A stretch of DNA of 64,000 bases, from the NCBI GenBank assembly GCA_025267735.1, contig CM046297.1, positions 27,492,011-27,556,010 on the forward strand, written 5' to 3'. The notes under the pieces are model-generated. The model did not search any database and was not told where the DNA came from. It worked only from the letters and a program-made list of their open reading frames with translations. Positions 12,001 to 21,744 of this stretch are shown here, in pieces. Within the stretch, counting starts at the first letter, position 1, and each line of letters starts with the position of its first letter. Source of the stretch: Mactra quadrangularis. Its lineage: Eukaryota; Mollusca; Bivalvia; Venerida; Mactridae. The translations under genes were made by a program, and so were the position numbers.

Positions 12001-12097
12001 TAAACGCACTGAAAGATGTAACTGCAAATTTCATTGGTGTTGTTATGTCGTCTGTCAGACATGTGTCTATAATGAATGGGTGACTGTGTGTAAATAG
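8777..12097 (+). CDS. Wnt10: Wnt10-type secreted ligand, 3' part (3 exons)
   Basis: The joined exons 8777-9042, 10654-10794 and 11780-12097 encode the last 241 residues of a Wnt. Wnts are secreted, lipid-modified ligands of Frizzled/LRP receptors. Visible hallmarks are [10 protein letters not shown] with the palmitoleoylated Ser, [22 protein letters not shown], and CNCKFHWCC near the end. Assignment to Wnt10 rests on [12 protein letters not shown], the HARINLHNN wording, [13 protein letters not shown], and [20 protein letters not shown]. These fit Wnt10 better than Wnt1, 3, 4, 5 or 6 by family knowledge. A basic insert ([15 protein letters not shown]) sits where Wnt10 proteins have a variable linker. 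All introns are GT-AG. The signal peptide and N-terminal helical part are absent here and probably lie upstream of this window or in undetected exons. Confidence 0.9.
9510..9730 (-). mobile_element. family-1 SINE, head missing (Wnt10 intron)
   Basis: As read on +, the tail AACGCCGTAGCAACACATTG comes first, then the AGAAAGGCTAAATTTCTGGA core and TGACTGACAACTGCCC. The tRNA-like head is lost, so this is a 5'-truncated copy. It lies in the intron between the first and second Wnt10 exons found. Confidence 0.8.
10270..10625. repeat. degenerate repeat of CCATATTTGTATGGAATGA type
   Basis: CCATATTTGTATGGAATGA (about 10418) and CCATATTTGTAAGGAATGA (about 10546), each followed by TTTAGTTTTTG or TTTAGTTGG, mark a loose tandem array that runs up to the Wnt10 exon at 10654. 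Confidence 0.5.
10654..10794 (+). CDS. Wnt10: Wnt10 exon with the lipidated-Ser motif
   Basis: The acceptor AATTTCCAG ends at 10653 and the donor GTATGT starts at 10795. The exon encodes 47 residues in phase 0. [16 protein letters not shown] contains the Ser modified by Porcupine in Wnts, followed by [19 protein letters not shown]. Confidence 0.95.
10890..11140 (-). mobile_element. family-2 SINE, diverged copy (Wnt10 intron)
   Basis: As read on +: CTGTAACCAGTACTCCCTC, then CTTCTCCATATATCTTATTT, CATGGAAGGGTATTACA, and a reversed box B in GGATGAGGCTCGAACCT. The head and body are recognisable; the tail is poor. Confidence 0.7.
11780..12097 (+). CDS. Wnt10: Wnt10 last exon
   Basis: The acceptor TTCATTGCAG ends at 11779 and the stop TAG is at 12095-12097. 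It encodes 105 residues with a basic linker, [38 protein letters not shown], and the cysteine-rich tail ending WVTVCK, the usual Wnt C-terminus of one Cys plus a final residue. Confidence 0.95.
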   Translation, partial: VNISNKTDKRSKRRLVKKQKNSELVYYEKSPNYCDPNPKVDSPGTTGRFCNKTSEGVGNCDTLCCGRGYNTLKVKRTERCNCKFHWCCYVVCQTCVYNEWVTVCK

Positions 12098-12194
12098 AAA
12101 AGATTATCTAAGTCTGGATGTACTTGTACTCCAATGGCAAAGTAATTCCAGGACTTAGGACTTACAGTGCAACAGATTTACTCCAAATGTGTGA

Positions 12195-12390
12195 AAGCAC
12201 ATCCTACCTTAATCGCGTGGAAATTGAATTTCAGCAAATTCGCGTAGCGGTGGATTTCAGCTAATTTGCATAGCAGTTGATTTCAGCCATGTTTCATCGC
12301 CGTGAAATTCAGCTAAGTCGCATGGCAGTGAATTTCAGCAAAGTTACGTGTCAGTTAGTAGGTTTCAACTACAATGATTGGCAGTGAAGT
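12195..12390. repeat. about 30-bp degenerate tandem repeat in the Wnt10 3' region
   Basis: GATTTCAGCTAATTTGCATA-like units return about six times (GATTTCAGC, AAATTCAGC, AATTTCAGC, each followed by a G-rich CAGTG segment). If the transcript reaches here this is 3' UTR. Confidence 0.6.
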
Positions 12391-12494
12391 TTGCTTCAAC
12401 AGTGCGAAAGAGACTCCATGTCGATTTGTTGTTGTGACTCATATTTCGAATGGTCGGTGCTTTCGTTGTCCAAATTTAAACTAGAGTTCAATAT

Positions 12495-12500
12495 AATAAA
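12495..12500 (+). promoter_or_regulatory. candidate Wnt10 poly(A) signal
   Basis: AATAAA about 400 bp after the Wnt10 stop, the first exact hexamer downstream of it. Placement is by motif only. Confidence 0.35.
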
Positions 12501-12884
12501 CGAACACGGTACATTTAGCATAGTGGTAAAACCATCAGATTTAGACTTATACAACTGTGTAATGAGATTTAATGAACGCTATGCAAAGTAAATTTACCAA
12601 CATGTGACATCCAAGTCATTGTCCAATGGTTAAATTGGATGGTTGCATCTACAGTTCATTGGGTTATTACCGAGTGTGTTTAGGTACTGTATAGATCAAC
12701 TGGGCGTGTGTGTAAGACATTTTTGGTACTTTGTCATTGTTTAGTCATTGTTTGAATCAAAGACTTGGTAGTTATTTAATTGTGTTTTTATTTGAGAAGA
12801 TAACTGATATTATCTGGATTTGCTACAATCTGAATACATATGAATAATACTATAATAATATAGCTCTGTAACCGGCAATATGAT

Positions 12885-13030
12885 TGGTAAATATGTTGTG
12901 TGACGTCTGTAGAATGTGTAAATTTGACCAATCAAAACGATCAGTACAAACTCGGGTGATGAAACTGTTGTGTGACGTCAAGAGCATGCGAAAAACTGAC
13001 CAATCAAAACGGTCAATACAAACTTTGGAG
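12885..13030. repeat. two tandem CRE plus CCAAT modules
   Basis: Two units of about 67 bp each carry GTGTGACGTC, a 20-25-bp spacer and GACCAATCAAAACG (or CGG), then CAATACAAACT or CAGTACAAACT. TGACGTC is a CRE-type core and CCAAT a Y-box. The second unit has the full palindromic TGACGTCA. Confidence 0.6.
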
Positions 13031-13399
13031 TTTGGGAGTTTCTGAAACATAAAAGTTTCTTTTATATGTATTACATACATGTGTATTTATTCTTTATTTT
13101 ATCTTATTTTCCGTATAATGTTTTGGACTGTAATACAAGAAGAATTGTACGTATAGTCGGATAGATTTTACCTATCACTCAAATTTTATTTAGAATATTT
13201 ACACAATAGAAAAAAAACCAAGCTATTTCATTTCAAAACCCTCTGAGACCGACTCAGTAAGAAGTCCCCTTTGTTTCTCACTCTTTCATCAGTCATGAAA
13301 CTGGTTATCTCTGTCATTTCAAGACATTCGAATTATCAGATAGATATTGCATAAAATGACAACTTGTTTTCATAAATTGCTTTCACTTGCTGCTTCAAA

Positions 13400-13680
13400 T
13401 AATTAAAAGGGGTAGTTGAAAGGATTTATCAATATTTTTAAAAGGCTGCATGTATATTTTGTAGGGGTTAGTTGAAAGATTTGTCTAATTTTTAAAAGAC
13501 TGAATGTATCTTTTGAAGGGGGTATAGTTGAGGGATTTATCAAATTGTAATAAGGCTGCATGTATCTTTTAAAAGAGGTAGTTGGAAGGATTGGTCAATT
13601 TTTATAAAGGCTGACGTGTATGAAAGTATGGGGTTTGTTGAAGGGGCTTATCATATTTTAATAAGGTTGACGTGTTTCAG
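13400..13680. repeat. about 60-bp degenerate tandem repeat, 4-5 copies
   Basis: Units read GGGGTAGTTGAAAGGATTTA, TCAATTTTTA, AAAGGCTGCATGTATCTTTT with variations. Periodicity is about 60-62 bp. Intergenic. Confidence 0.7.
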
Positions 13681-13689
13681 GTAGAAGGT

Positions 13690-16415
13690 ATCCGACTATA
13701 CAAGTACATGAATGCGGTTAGTTGTTTTGTATTTTGTGATAATATTGATATTATTTGTACCAGTACTATTTAATCCATTTTTAATATAAATAATGACATG
13801 TTTGTAAATAATGAATTTTAGCGTTACAAATTAAGTTAGTATATCGTTTCTCTTTTCCTTTAATGCCACTTTATGAAGATGAGAAGTGTCTCAAAACATT
13901 TAATTAATCATAATATAACTTGCACCCGAGATTTTTCAAATAGTAATATTGAACAGTAATCAAAGCACTGGAGTGCTGGAGGAACGATGTCCTGAGCTCA
14001 TGTTTTGATTAAAGAATATATAATTATGTCAAAATATAAATATTATCTATAAAATAATGCATTAAGTATCAATTAACAGAATTGAAAACATGCATTGTCA
14101 AAAACATTGTAGGCCCTTTTTACTTCAACAAGTAATCATTGCAGTTGTCACGGGTTGAGTTGTCTACGGGTTGAGTTGCCCCGTCTCCATTGCAAAATGT
14201 GTATGTCCTGAGAGTAACCTCCCTTTTCCTGAAGAGTTTCAAGAACGACAACACAAGCCAGCGTTGTATTACATTTAAATGAGATGTTAATGAGTTTCAC
14301 GCTTGAGCTACGCCTCTTTGTCTATGTTGAAAATTGTTGAAGCGTGAAAAAAGTAATCTTATACGTTCTTGTTACCATTGGAACGATGTTAAATAACATC
14401 GTTCCAAAAATCGTTCAAAAATGTTAAAACAGCGACTGGTATTAGGAATTAATAATGAACTTAAAACTTATGCAAATAAAATATTTTGACTTGATATTAA
14501 CTCTAAAGTTTTAGTCTTGCGACCTAATGAACAATTATGTAAAATAAACATTTTCAGTACTTCTGATATTGCAAACAGACCACGTTATATATCGGTAACA
14601 ATTGGTACATGTAACAATTGATATACCGAAGGCAAGGTAATTGGTAACCAATTCTCCCGCGACCCTATAAGTGAGGTAGTTTTGGTAGCCTCGTTTTGAT
14701 TCAAGTCATGATGGCGGCAACACTAAGAATTTCATTTATTTATATACCAAGGTACCGCAACAACATAAGCATCTCCTTTTCTGTATTCACATACGGGCCT
14801 GTAGCATGATTATAACTTGGAGATTTCTCTAATAACGGGAGTAGTGTCTGGAGTGAGCCCCTCGATTTGATATTTCCTACCCGTACTCAATCTCCCCGCA
14901 GCGTTTATATCAATACCCTCTCAATTATTTCTCATCGCATCATCTCCCGCACAGACACTTTCAATTAGCAGCCACTTTCTCTTTCGTCATCGTTTCTATT
15001 TTGATCTCAGATTCTAGTATCTTGTTGTTCAAGACTTTATTTGAACCTTGAATCTCATTTTGTTGTTATTTTTCATCATTTCCATTTACCATTATTTTGA
15101 GCTGTTGTTGTTAAAAAAGATAAATATAAATACTTTATAGATCGAGAACCCTATATAGGGACCTTGCAAAGACTTATAAAAAATCCAAAAGAAGTTGAAA
15201 CGTTTTTTGTTACACTCAAAACAGTCTGACCCAATCACAAATATGGCGTCAATAAATAAGTTTGTATAAACCATTCTATATTGTATATAACTCAGTCCAA
15301 AAGCTTTGCGCATTTTATGTCCAGTAGACAGCAATTCAAGTAGATTGTCAATTGTATATACCAATTCGCGAATTGTCACATTTTACAGAAATGGTCGGAC
15401 TTAGACGGACTATCATTCACAGATTCTGTATCTTTGGAAAAAACGGCCAAAGTATTTGGAATTTTACCTTGATGTAATGTATAGCTACAAATACAACTTT
15501 CAAAAACAAGATTTACTTAAGGATAGAATCATTAGAAACGAATCCGTCAAGAAGGAACATCATCACGTGAAATCTCGTAGATTTCGAACATCCGCTCGAG
15601 ATCAGCAGTAAAAATGGCGACCTAAACAGCAAACCAGAAGTGACGTGATTTGATGTCAATATAAATCAATGAAATAAACAATTAAATATTTTTTTGAATG
15701 ATTTTTTCATGACATTATTGATGACGTTTTATACGTCATTGGCGTCCCATACTTACAGTCATAGTATGAAAATTATATTTCTATGTCATTATTTTATATA
15801 CACAAATTTTTATCATCGTTTGTTTATATATAAAGGTTTTTTAAGTTACATGAAAAATTAGCTATGTACATAATTATGTATTATATTTTAAAGAAAATGT
15901 TTTCGTTTTTTGTGTTATTGTATTTCTATTTGAAAATATTGATATTAAAATTGTAGATGAGTGAACATGCTTGTTTCAGTTTTTTTTTATTTGAATAGTT
16001 CATAAAACTTCAGAATTAGGCCTGAATTAAAATTAAGTTTGTTTGCCCTTTACTGACCGACCCGAAAAATGCTGCCGACTCAAAAAATTGATTCGAAAAA
16101 TATATGTGGTGTTTTTTATTGGTCACAACCATTCATTGTATTACTTTCCTGTAGTTTCTTTACGCTAATATTAAGCAATAAAATATGTTTCCTACCTATC
16201 GACCCAACCCCAAAAAGGGCAAAAAAGGTATTTTTAGTTTAGGCTACATACAGTTATGTTTGAACTTTCCAATGACAAAAAACATTAGGTATTTGTTTAG
16301 AAATCCAAATTACTTTTCATGACGTCACTGGTTTTAAACTTTATGCTACAGTTTATTTAACCAGCTAACCAGTACATAGTACTTATAGCTAAACGTTTAA
16401 TCTACGAATAGAAAT
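13690..16415. other. intergenic DNA, no gene seen
   Basis: AT-rich with no exon found. A 26-bp palindrome with 12-bp arms lies at 14380-14405 (GGAACGATGTTA, loop AA). Short open frames here lack any recognisable protein similarity. Confidence 0.5.
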
Positions 16416-16416
16416 A

Positions 16417-16580
16417 ATGTAGGACAGTTGTTAGTCTTTGACGAAAGTATGCGCCTAGTAGTTGATTTACAGCTGAATCCAGAGATTTAGCATTTCCAGG
16501 AACAGTGAGTATGACTGACTGTCGTTATATGACCTATACAATGTGTTGCTGCGGCGTTAACCCCTCCAAAAAACATAAGA
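16417..16580 (+). mobile_element. family-1 SINE, 3' half
   Basis: Starts at AGGACAGTTGTTAGTC and runs through GAATCCAGAGATTTAGC and TTATATGACCTATACAATGT to GTTGCTGCGGCGTTAA with a short A-rich tail. The head is absent. Confidence 0.75.
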
Positions 16581-17932
16581 AATAAATTATATACAGTGTA
16601 GAAAACAGATGCAGATAGAGTAATTCTACAGAAAATAGAAAGACGTACAGGCACCAAAAATGACCCCTCGTGCATTATGACGTCATTATTAGTAGGAAAA
16701 ATATCAACCATTAAATTCTGAAAAAATTCATCCATGTTCAAATAAAATTGAACAAATACTCTTGTGTCTGTGATTCTCAGTTTTATATTATTCATTTAGA
16801 CAAACATTTTAGCTCAAACTATTTTTCAAGACAGGCTCTCGATCGTTCCCAATTTCAAACTGTTCATTAAATTGACTATCTTTATAGTAGTTCTTCTTTC
16901 AAATTTAATAGATTTATAATCTGGCGATTCATAACTTGACAAAATAATTACTTATATATTGATAAGAATCATAGCAAAAGGCAAACCTTGTAATAAAGTA
17001 AAATTTTCTTCACCAAATTTAGTAAACGCAAGATGGTGTTTTTTTTATTTTACGAGAGATCAGAAATTACTGCTGCGAACGTAATATTCTATTGTTCGTA
17101 TGGTGAAAGTATGGAAACACGGTTTGTAAATTACCAGACTCTCTGATATCTCCAACTCAAGTTGATAGTACTATCGTGCTTTCTCTTTCCAAGAATGGAC
17201 TTCAACAAATTGTGTGCATTTGTCAAAGATACAAATCCAGATGGCGATACAGCTACAATGCGTCTACGTGTGCTACATGTATGTTATTACTCAGAAACCG
17301 TACAGTACCACAAAGACTACTCAATCAACATATGATAGTTTACAACAATGGAGGGCCCTCTTATAAAAGCTCAATATGATTATTTTAATACAAGCATTGG
17401 ATATATAGAGTCAAAATCATTTTAGAGCTAACTATGTAATTAAGTGAGGGTTTTCTATCCAAAGAGTTTATATTAAACATACTGTAATAAAATTGTTGTT
17501 TCTATGAGTTGGCAATCAATCAAAGTTTTACTGTCGGTTTTAATCTACTTTCACTTTGAGAACTAAGATTAAGTAATATGTTTAAGCGATAATATCATTT
17601 GTTAAGTATATTTCATTGAAAATGTTTGAGATAATTCAAATGTCAATTTTCTGTGCAGTCGATGGACAGTTATACTTTTTATAATGGGGCATTAAACCTA
17701 TGAACTAAGAGACCCTTTATATTTTATTGTATTGTTGTGTTCTTCCATGATAGTGAAAAGCCTTCATTCGATAAGCTCAACTATTTTGAATCACACAAAT
17801 ACATGCAATCTGAAGTACAAGGGAGATAATCCAATGTATAGTGTTGAAATTATTGATTACATGATTACCGCCCTTTGATAATGAATTTACTGTTTTGGGT
17901 ATAAATCGTATCTGCGGGTCGCGAATTTCTTG

Positions 17933-18242
17933 GTTTTGTTTTTGTTGGGTTTAGCGCCGTAGCAACACATTGTATAGGTCATATAACGGCGGTCAGTCAA
18001 CCTGCTCACTCTTTCTGGAAAGGCTAAATCTCTGGATTTAGCTGTTAACCAACTACTAAGCGCATTCTTTCGTCAGTGACTGACAACTGCCCTACACATT
18101 TAAGAATAATTGGTAGGAGGGAGAATGGGCGTAGAAATAATTTCATTACCAAGCTCCACTAAAGTAGATCCCGCTCGGGAATCAAACCCACGACCCTTCG
18201 ATCAGTAGACTTGCGTGCTACCAACTGAGCTGGCCGTGCGGC
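17933..18242 (-). mobile_element. family-1 SINE, full length
   Basis: On the minus strand it begins GCCGCACGGCCAGCTCAGTT (box A), with box B in the GGGTTTGATTCCCGA segment, then the core and the tail ending in CAACACATTG (as read on +). Length is about 310 bp. It has the same structure as 55727-56035. Confidence 0.9.
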
Positions 18243-18514
18243 TTATAAATTCTTGGAATTTGGTGAGAAGAATATATTCAGGAACATTCTACCCATTCTC
18301 GCACCCAGAGATTATCAAAATCTAGATCTTGATCTAGTTTTAATACGACTGCGCATTAAGCAATCATCTGTTGGGTGAATTACGGCGTCGAATTAGGACA
18401 AGGCATCAACTGCACATTCTTGATCAACTTGCTCCAGCATTACTGCAAAAAATGTTTAAGATGCCCAATGACCCTGTTTTAAGTTATACGTTTGATCAAT
18501 GCGCAGAGTGAATT

Positions 18515-18673
18515 AGTGAGTTTAGTGAGTGAGTGAGTGAGTGAGTGAGTGAGTGAGTGAGTGAGTGAGTGAGTGAATGTGTGTGTGTGTGAATGTGTGA
18601 GTGAGTGAGTGAGTGTGTGTGTGAGTGAGTGAATGTGTGAGTGAATGAGCGAGTGAGTGAGTGAGCGAGTGAG
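18515..18673. repeat. GTGA tetranucleotide microsatellite
   Basis: Nearly pure GTGA/GTGT repeats over about 155 bp. The minus-strand frames through it encode Leu-Thr-His-Ser repeats and are not genes. Confidence 0.97.
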
Positions 18674-18679
18674 TTTGAC

Positions 18680-19335
18680 AATTTCTATCATACAAACAAA
18701 ATTGTACTAAAATGTAAGTGATAAACATTGTTATGTTTATGTCCCCCATGTCACGGTATATGTATAAATGTATCCATATTTGTATTTTTGAATGAAATGT
18801 TTTATATAAAATGGATCGTTGGAATAAATAAGAAAAAGGGAAAATTCATCAGCTTGAGATTGGTACATGTACCACATATGGATATGTTTAACTTATTCAC
18901 AATCACAAATTTAACCAAACTATACATGTCCAGTTTCTTTTTTGTAATAGCTAGTACATTTGTATAAATACACCATGAAGATATACGATTGTGCAGACCC
19001 AAGAAAATTTAAAAGTGCAGTTTGCCTTCTATCTAATAATCTTTCGTTTAAAATACCAGTTGGTTGACCTTTTGTAGACGTAATTTCACACCAAGTAAAA
19101 AAACTAATTTACTGAAACCACGAAACTCCATAAATACACAGTCAATCATCAAATACACTACGTTTTTTTGTCATTAACTTTTGAATTACAAACACAAGCC
19201 ATGCTATAAGTACTAGAACTGCGTCAAGTCAATTTGCACCATTCCATTTTTGAATTATCACAAAAAAATCGACTTTAAACAGTGTTTCAAGTAAACAACT
19301 TGATATTTTAAACTCCGCGGTGCCACCAGGTCCGT
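18680..19335. other. intergenic DNA, no gene seen
   Basis: AT-rich; no repeat structure or exon was recognised. Confidence 0.5.
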
Positions 19336-19342
19336 TGAGGTC

Positions 19343-19434
19343 TATATAAGGTCAAATTACATATTTGTACAGATTTTAAACGTACGTATTGCTGACACTG
19401 TTTTGCGTCTGTTATGGTCCACGTTTAATTCGAG
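19343..19434 (+). promoter_or_regulatory. candidate promoter and non-coding first exon upstream of E75
   Basis: TATATAAG at 19343-19350 overlaps a nuclear-receptor half-site AGGTCA. Just upstream lies AGGTCCGTTGAGGTC, an imperfect pair of half-sites four bases apart. Downstream, a strong splice donor (GAG then GTAAGG) sits at 19435, about 85 bp after the TATA box. It could splice to the acceptor at 21553-21555 that precedes the E75 start codon. This is a motif-based proposal without transcript evidence. Confidence 0.3.
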
Positions 19435-19674
19435 GTAAGGGTTTGATTAATTTTTTTTTGTTTTATTTCAATCTAATTAAAAAATCTGACTAGCTCACAA
19501 TACGGGTCAGGTCTCGTTTATGTGACCTTTGTTGTTATATAATATTCAGGAAAACTTTAAGATATATTTTATAATATTTATGACGCAATCACGTCACTAA
19601 CTTGTTCACAGCATACACGTATTATGCAGGCTTATGAAAGGCACATGTACATGTATATAATTCACACATAGCAT

Positions 19675-19948
19675 AGGCGGATCTAGCGGGGGCCATAGAG
19701 GTTCGGACCTCCCTGAAATGTTCAAAATGTACCCGTCCGTGAGTGCATTTTAACTGTATCATATTAAAGCCATTTTTAAGTAGCGTGAAGCAACTTTTCT
19801 CGGGATCGCTTCGCTCGCTTTTGTGCTGTACATAGATCTAATAAATGGTAATGTAGTTTTTATCATTAATAAGTTGTGTTATTCTACAATCAGTGTAATA
19901 TGTGGTTGGAAAAAGTTAACACCCCCCCCCCTGGACCCGCCCCTGCAA
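19675..19948. mobile_element. short TIR element with GGCGGATC ends
   Basis: The left end is AGGCGGATCTAGCGGGGG and the right end CCCCCCTGGACCCGCCCCTG, imperfect inverted copies. The interior (TTTTTAAGTAGCGTGAAGCA, TTCTCGG, TACATAGAT) matches the better-preserved copy at 50049-50390. Confidence 0.75.
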
Positions 19949-19949
19949 A

Positions 19950-21555
19950 AGCACGTGCGTTTTCACTCTTTATTTAACATGACCTCATATATAATTTAAT
20001 ATTGAACTCATACATGGCTGTCATAATCCCCCCTTTGTATATACAACTTAATTAATGGGAAACTAACTCATTTTCAATATATAAACCGATATAATATGCT
20101 GTTTTCTATATGTTTTCGTAGAAACTACACAGGCGCTTGTTTTGGTGTGCTTATTTTAAAAATAACTCGTGCATAAGCGCTCGATATTTATAATTTTGGT
20201 CCTTCAAAATTCGTGCCTTTGTTTTATTTAACAACATGATATTGGCAACTGTATGATATTTCTTAAATAGTGTCTTATCGGTCTTTGTTACCTTTAAAAG
20301 ACTTAAGCTGGTGGGTTTTATTTGGTTTAACTTACTTTAAGTATATATTAAATAAGACTAATCCTGTTCTGTAGAGCTTGAAATATTTGATTAAATACAG
20401 TACGTCCACCTTGGTGTACTTTATCAAGTATATATAGCTGTAACCAATTCAGTACAAGTTTAGAGGTTTAATCTGGACTCTATTATATGAGAACTAATTT
20501 AAATTAATGTAGCTATTGAGAATTGCTTAATAAAACAATAACCATGGCCATGGCCCATATTAAGACTTGCAAAAATATAGCAACAAAGCTGAAGTAGGCT
20601 ACGTCTTCATCACTATTCTATCGAATTTTCCTTCTAGTACCAAGTAAAAGAAAGAGTAGGTCACTAGGTAGGCCTATTGCGATAAATTTACCAATAGTTC
20701 ATTAATTTCATTTCTAGAGATAATTTCGCTTCTACAAACAAACAAACACAGAATAAGAACATATTCTTGCATTTAGACCATGATTTTATTGATAAAATAT
20801 CTCATTTGTGGCTTTATACGATCCCCTCCCACACACATACTCTGACGAATATAACTATAGATCATTGAATCTATTAGGACCGTGATTCCATAAATAGTTG
20901 TTTACTTCATTCTGCTCGTTTTCATCATAGACACAAACGTGTTTAGTACGCGCGTTTTGATTGGTTGTTCGGTATGACCCATATCTGCTAATTCCCTTAT
21001 TTACAGTGAATTGGAAGTAAATTGTTTACTTGGGTCCTGAATATTTTATTGAAATAACGCCATACGTTGAGTTTTTAGTTTGTAAAATAAAATATTTAGC
21101 TCAAACGAAAACACAAACAACTTTTCATCAGCCAATCAAAAATCGTCTTGCTCGGTCAATAACTAGGTCACCAGTTAGGCTAATAAATAGGTCAGTCTGT
21201 CAACTAAAGTTCAACGCGTGAATTAAACGTATACCGAATGGAATGGCATATTATTTGATTCTGGGCCATTAAAATTGGACAAAAACTGAAGAAAGGAATT
21301 GTTTTGACTAAGAAATCATGGATGTATCGTACGGTAGGCTTATTTCTCTAAAATTCGCGTTAGTTATCGTGTTATTTTGTCGAGATTGAGCGACATGACC
21401 GATCAACGAATCGAACAACCGGCGTTGTCTAATCGTGGCGTTATGAGTTAAAATTAACCCATTGTATAAGGTTAATTTCCTATATAAAATGTGTTTCTGA
21501 TAGAAAAATGTGAGATTTATGTGTATTGTGTGATGTATATAAAATTTTCTTGCAG
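19950..21555. other. DNA upstream of E75, no exon assigned
   Basis: AT-rich, with no supported exon. An acceptor-like tract (TATATAAAATTTTCTTGCAG) ends at 21555 and may begin the first E75 exon seen; a longer transcript start in this stretch cannot be excluded. Confidence 0.4.
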
Positions 21556-21744
21556 GTATTTATTAATTATAAAGGTGAAACTCGACGTAAACAAGTTTGT
21601 GGGGCCCGGTTGACATTTCCCGACAAGGTCAAGGTCTAAGTGAGGCCATCGAAGGGGAACTCGAGAAATAAATAACAAACAGTTGTGTTGCTAACATTGC
21701 CATGTCTGTGAACATGGGTAAGGAGGCCAGCTTAGATGGATTAG
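21556..21744 (+). other. E75: E75 exon containing 5' UTR and start codon
   Basis: After the acceptor at 21553-21555 this exon holds about 146 bases of 5' UTR with no ATG immediately before the start, the ATG at 21702, 43 coding bases, and the donor GTATAT at 21745. The UTR boundary is inferred from the splice motif. Confidence 0.5.
21702..21744 (+). CDS. E75: E75 coding exon 1 (start)
   Basis: Encodes [14 protein letters not shown] plus one base of a Glu codon, which the next exon completes. The start is the first in-frame ATG after the upstream acceptor. The short N-terminus implies that other E75 isoforms, if any, use upstream first exons, as in insects. Confidence 0.75.

Noticed and set aside
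15092..15379. 95-residue minus-strand open frame
   Set aside because: AT-rich, Phe/Ile-rich with no recognisable domain or splice context.
18479..18749. Three overlapping minus-strand open frames rich in Leu-Thr-His-Ser
   Set aside because: They are translations of the GTGA microsatellite; all frames stay open because the repeat lacks stops.
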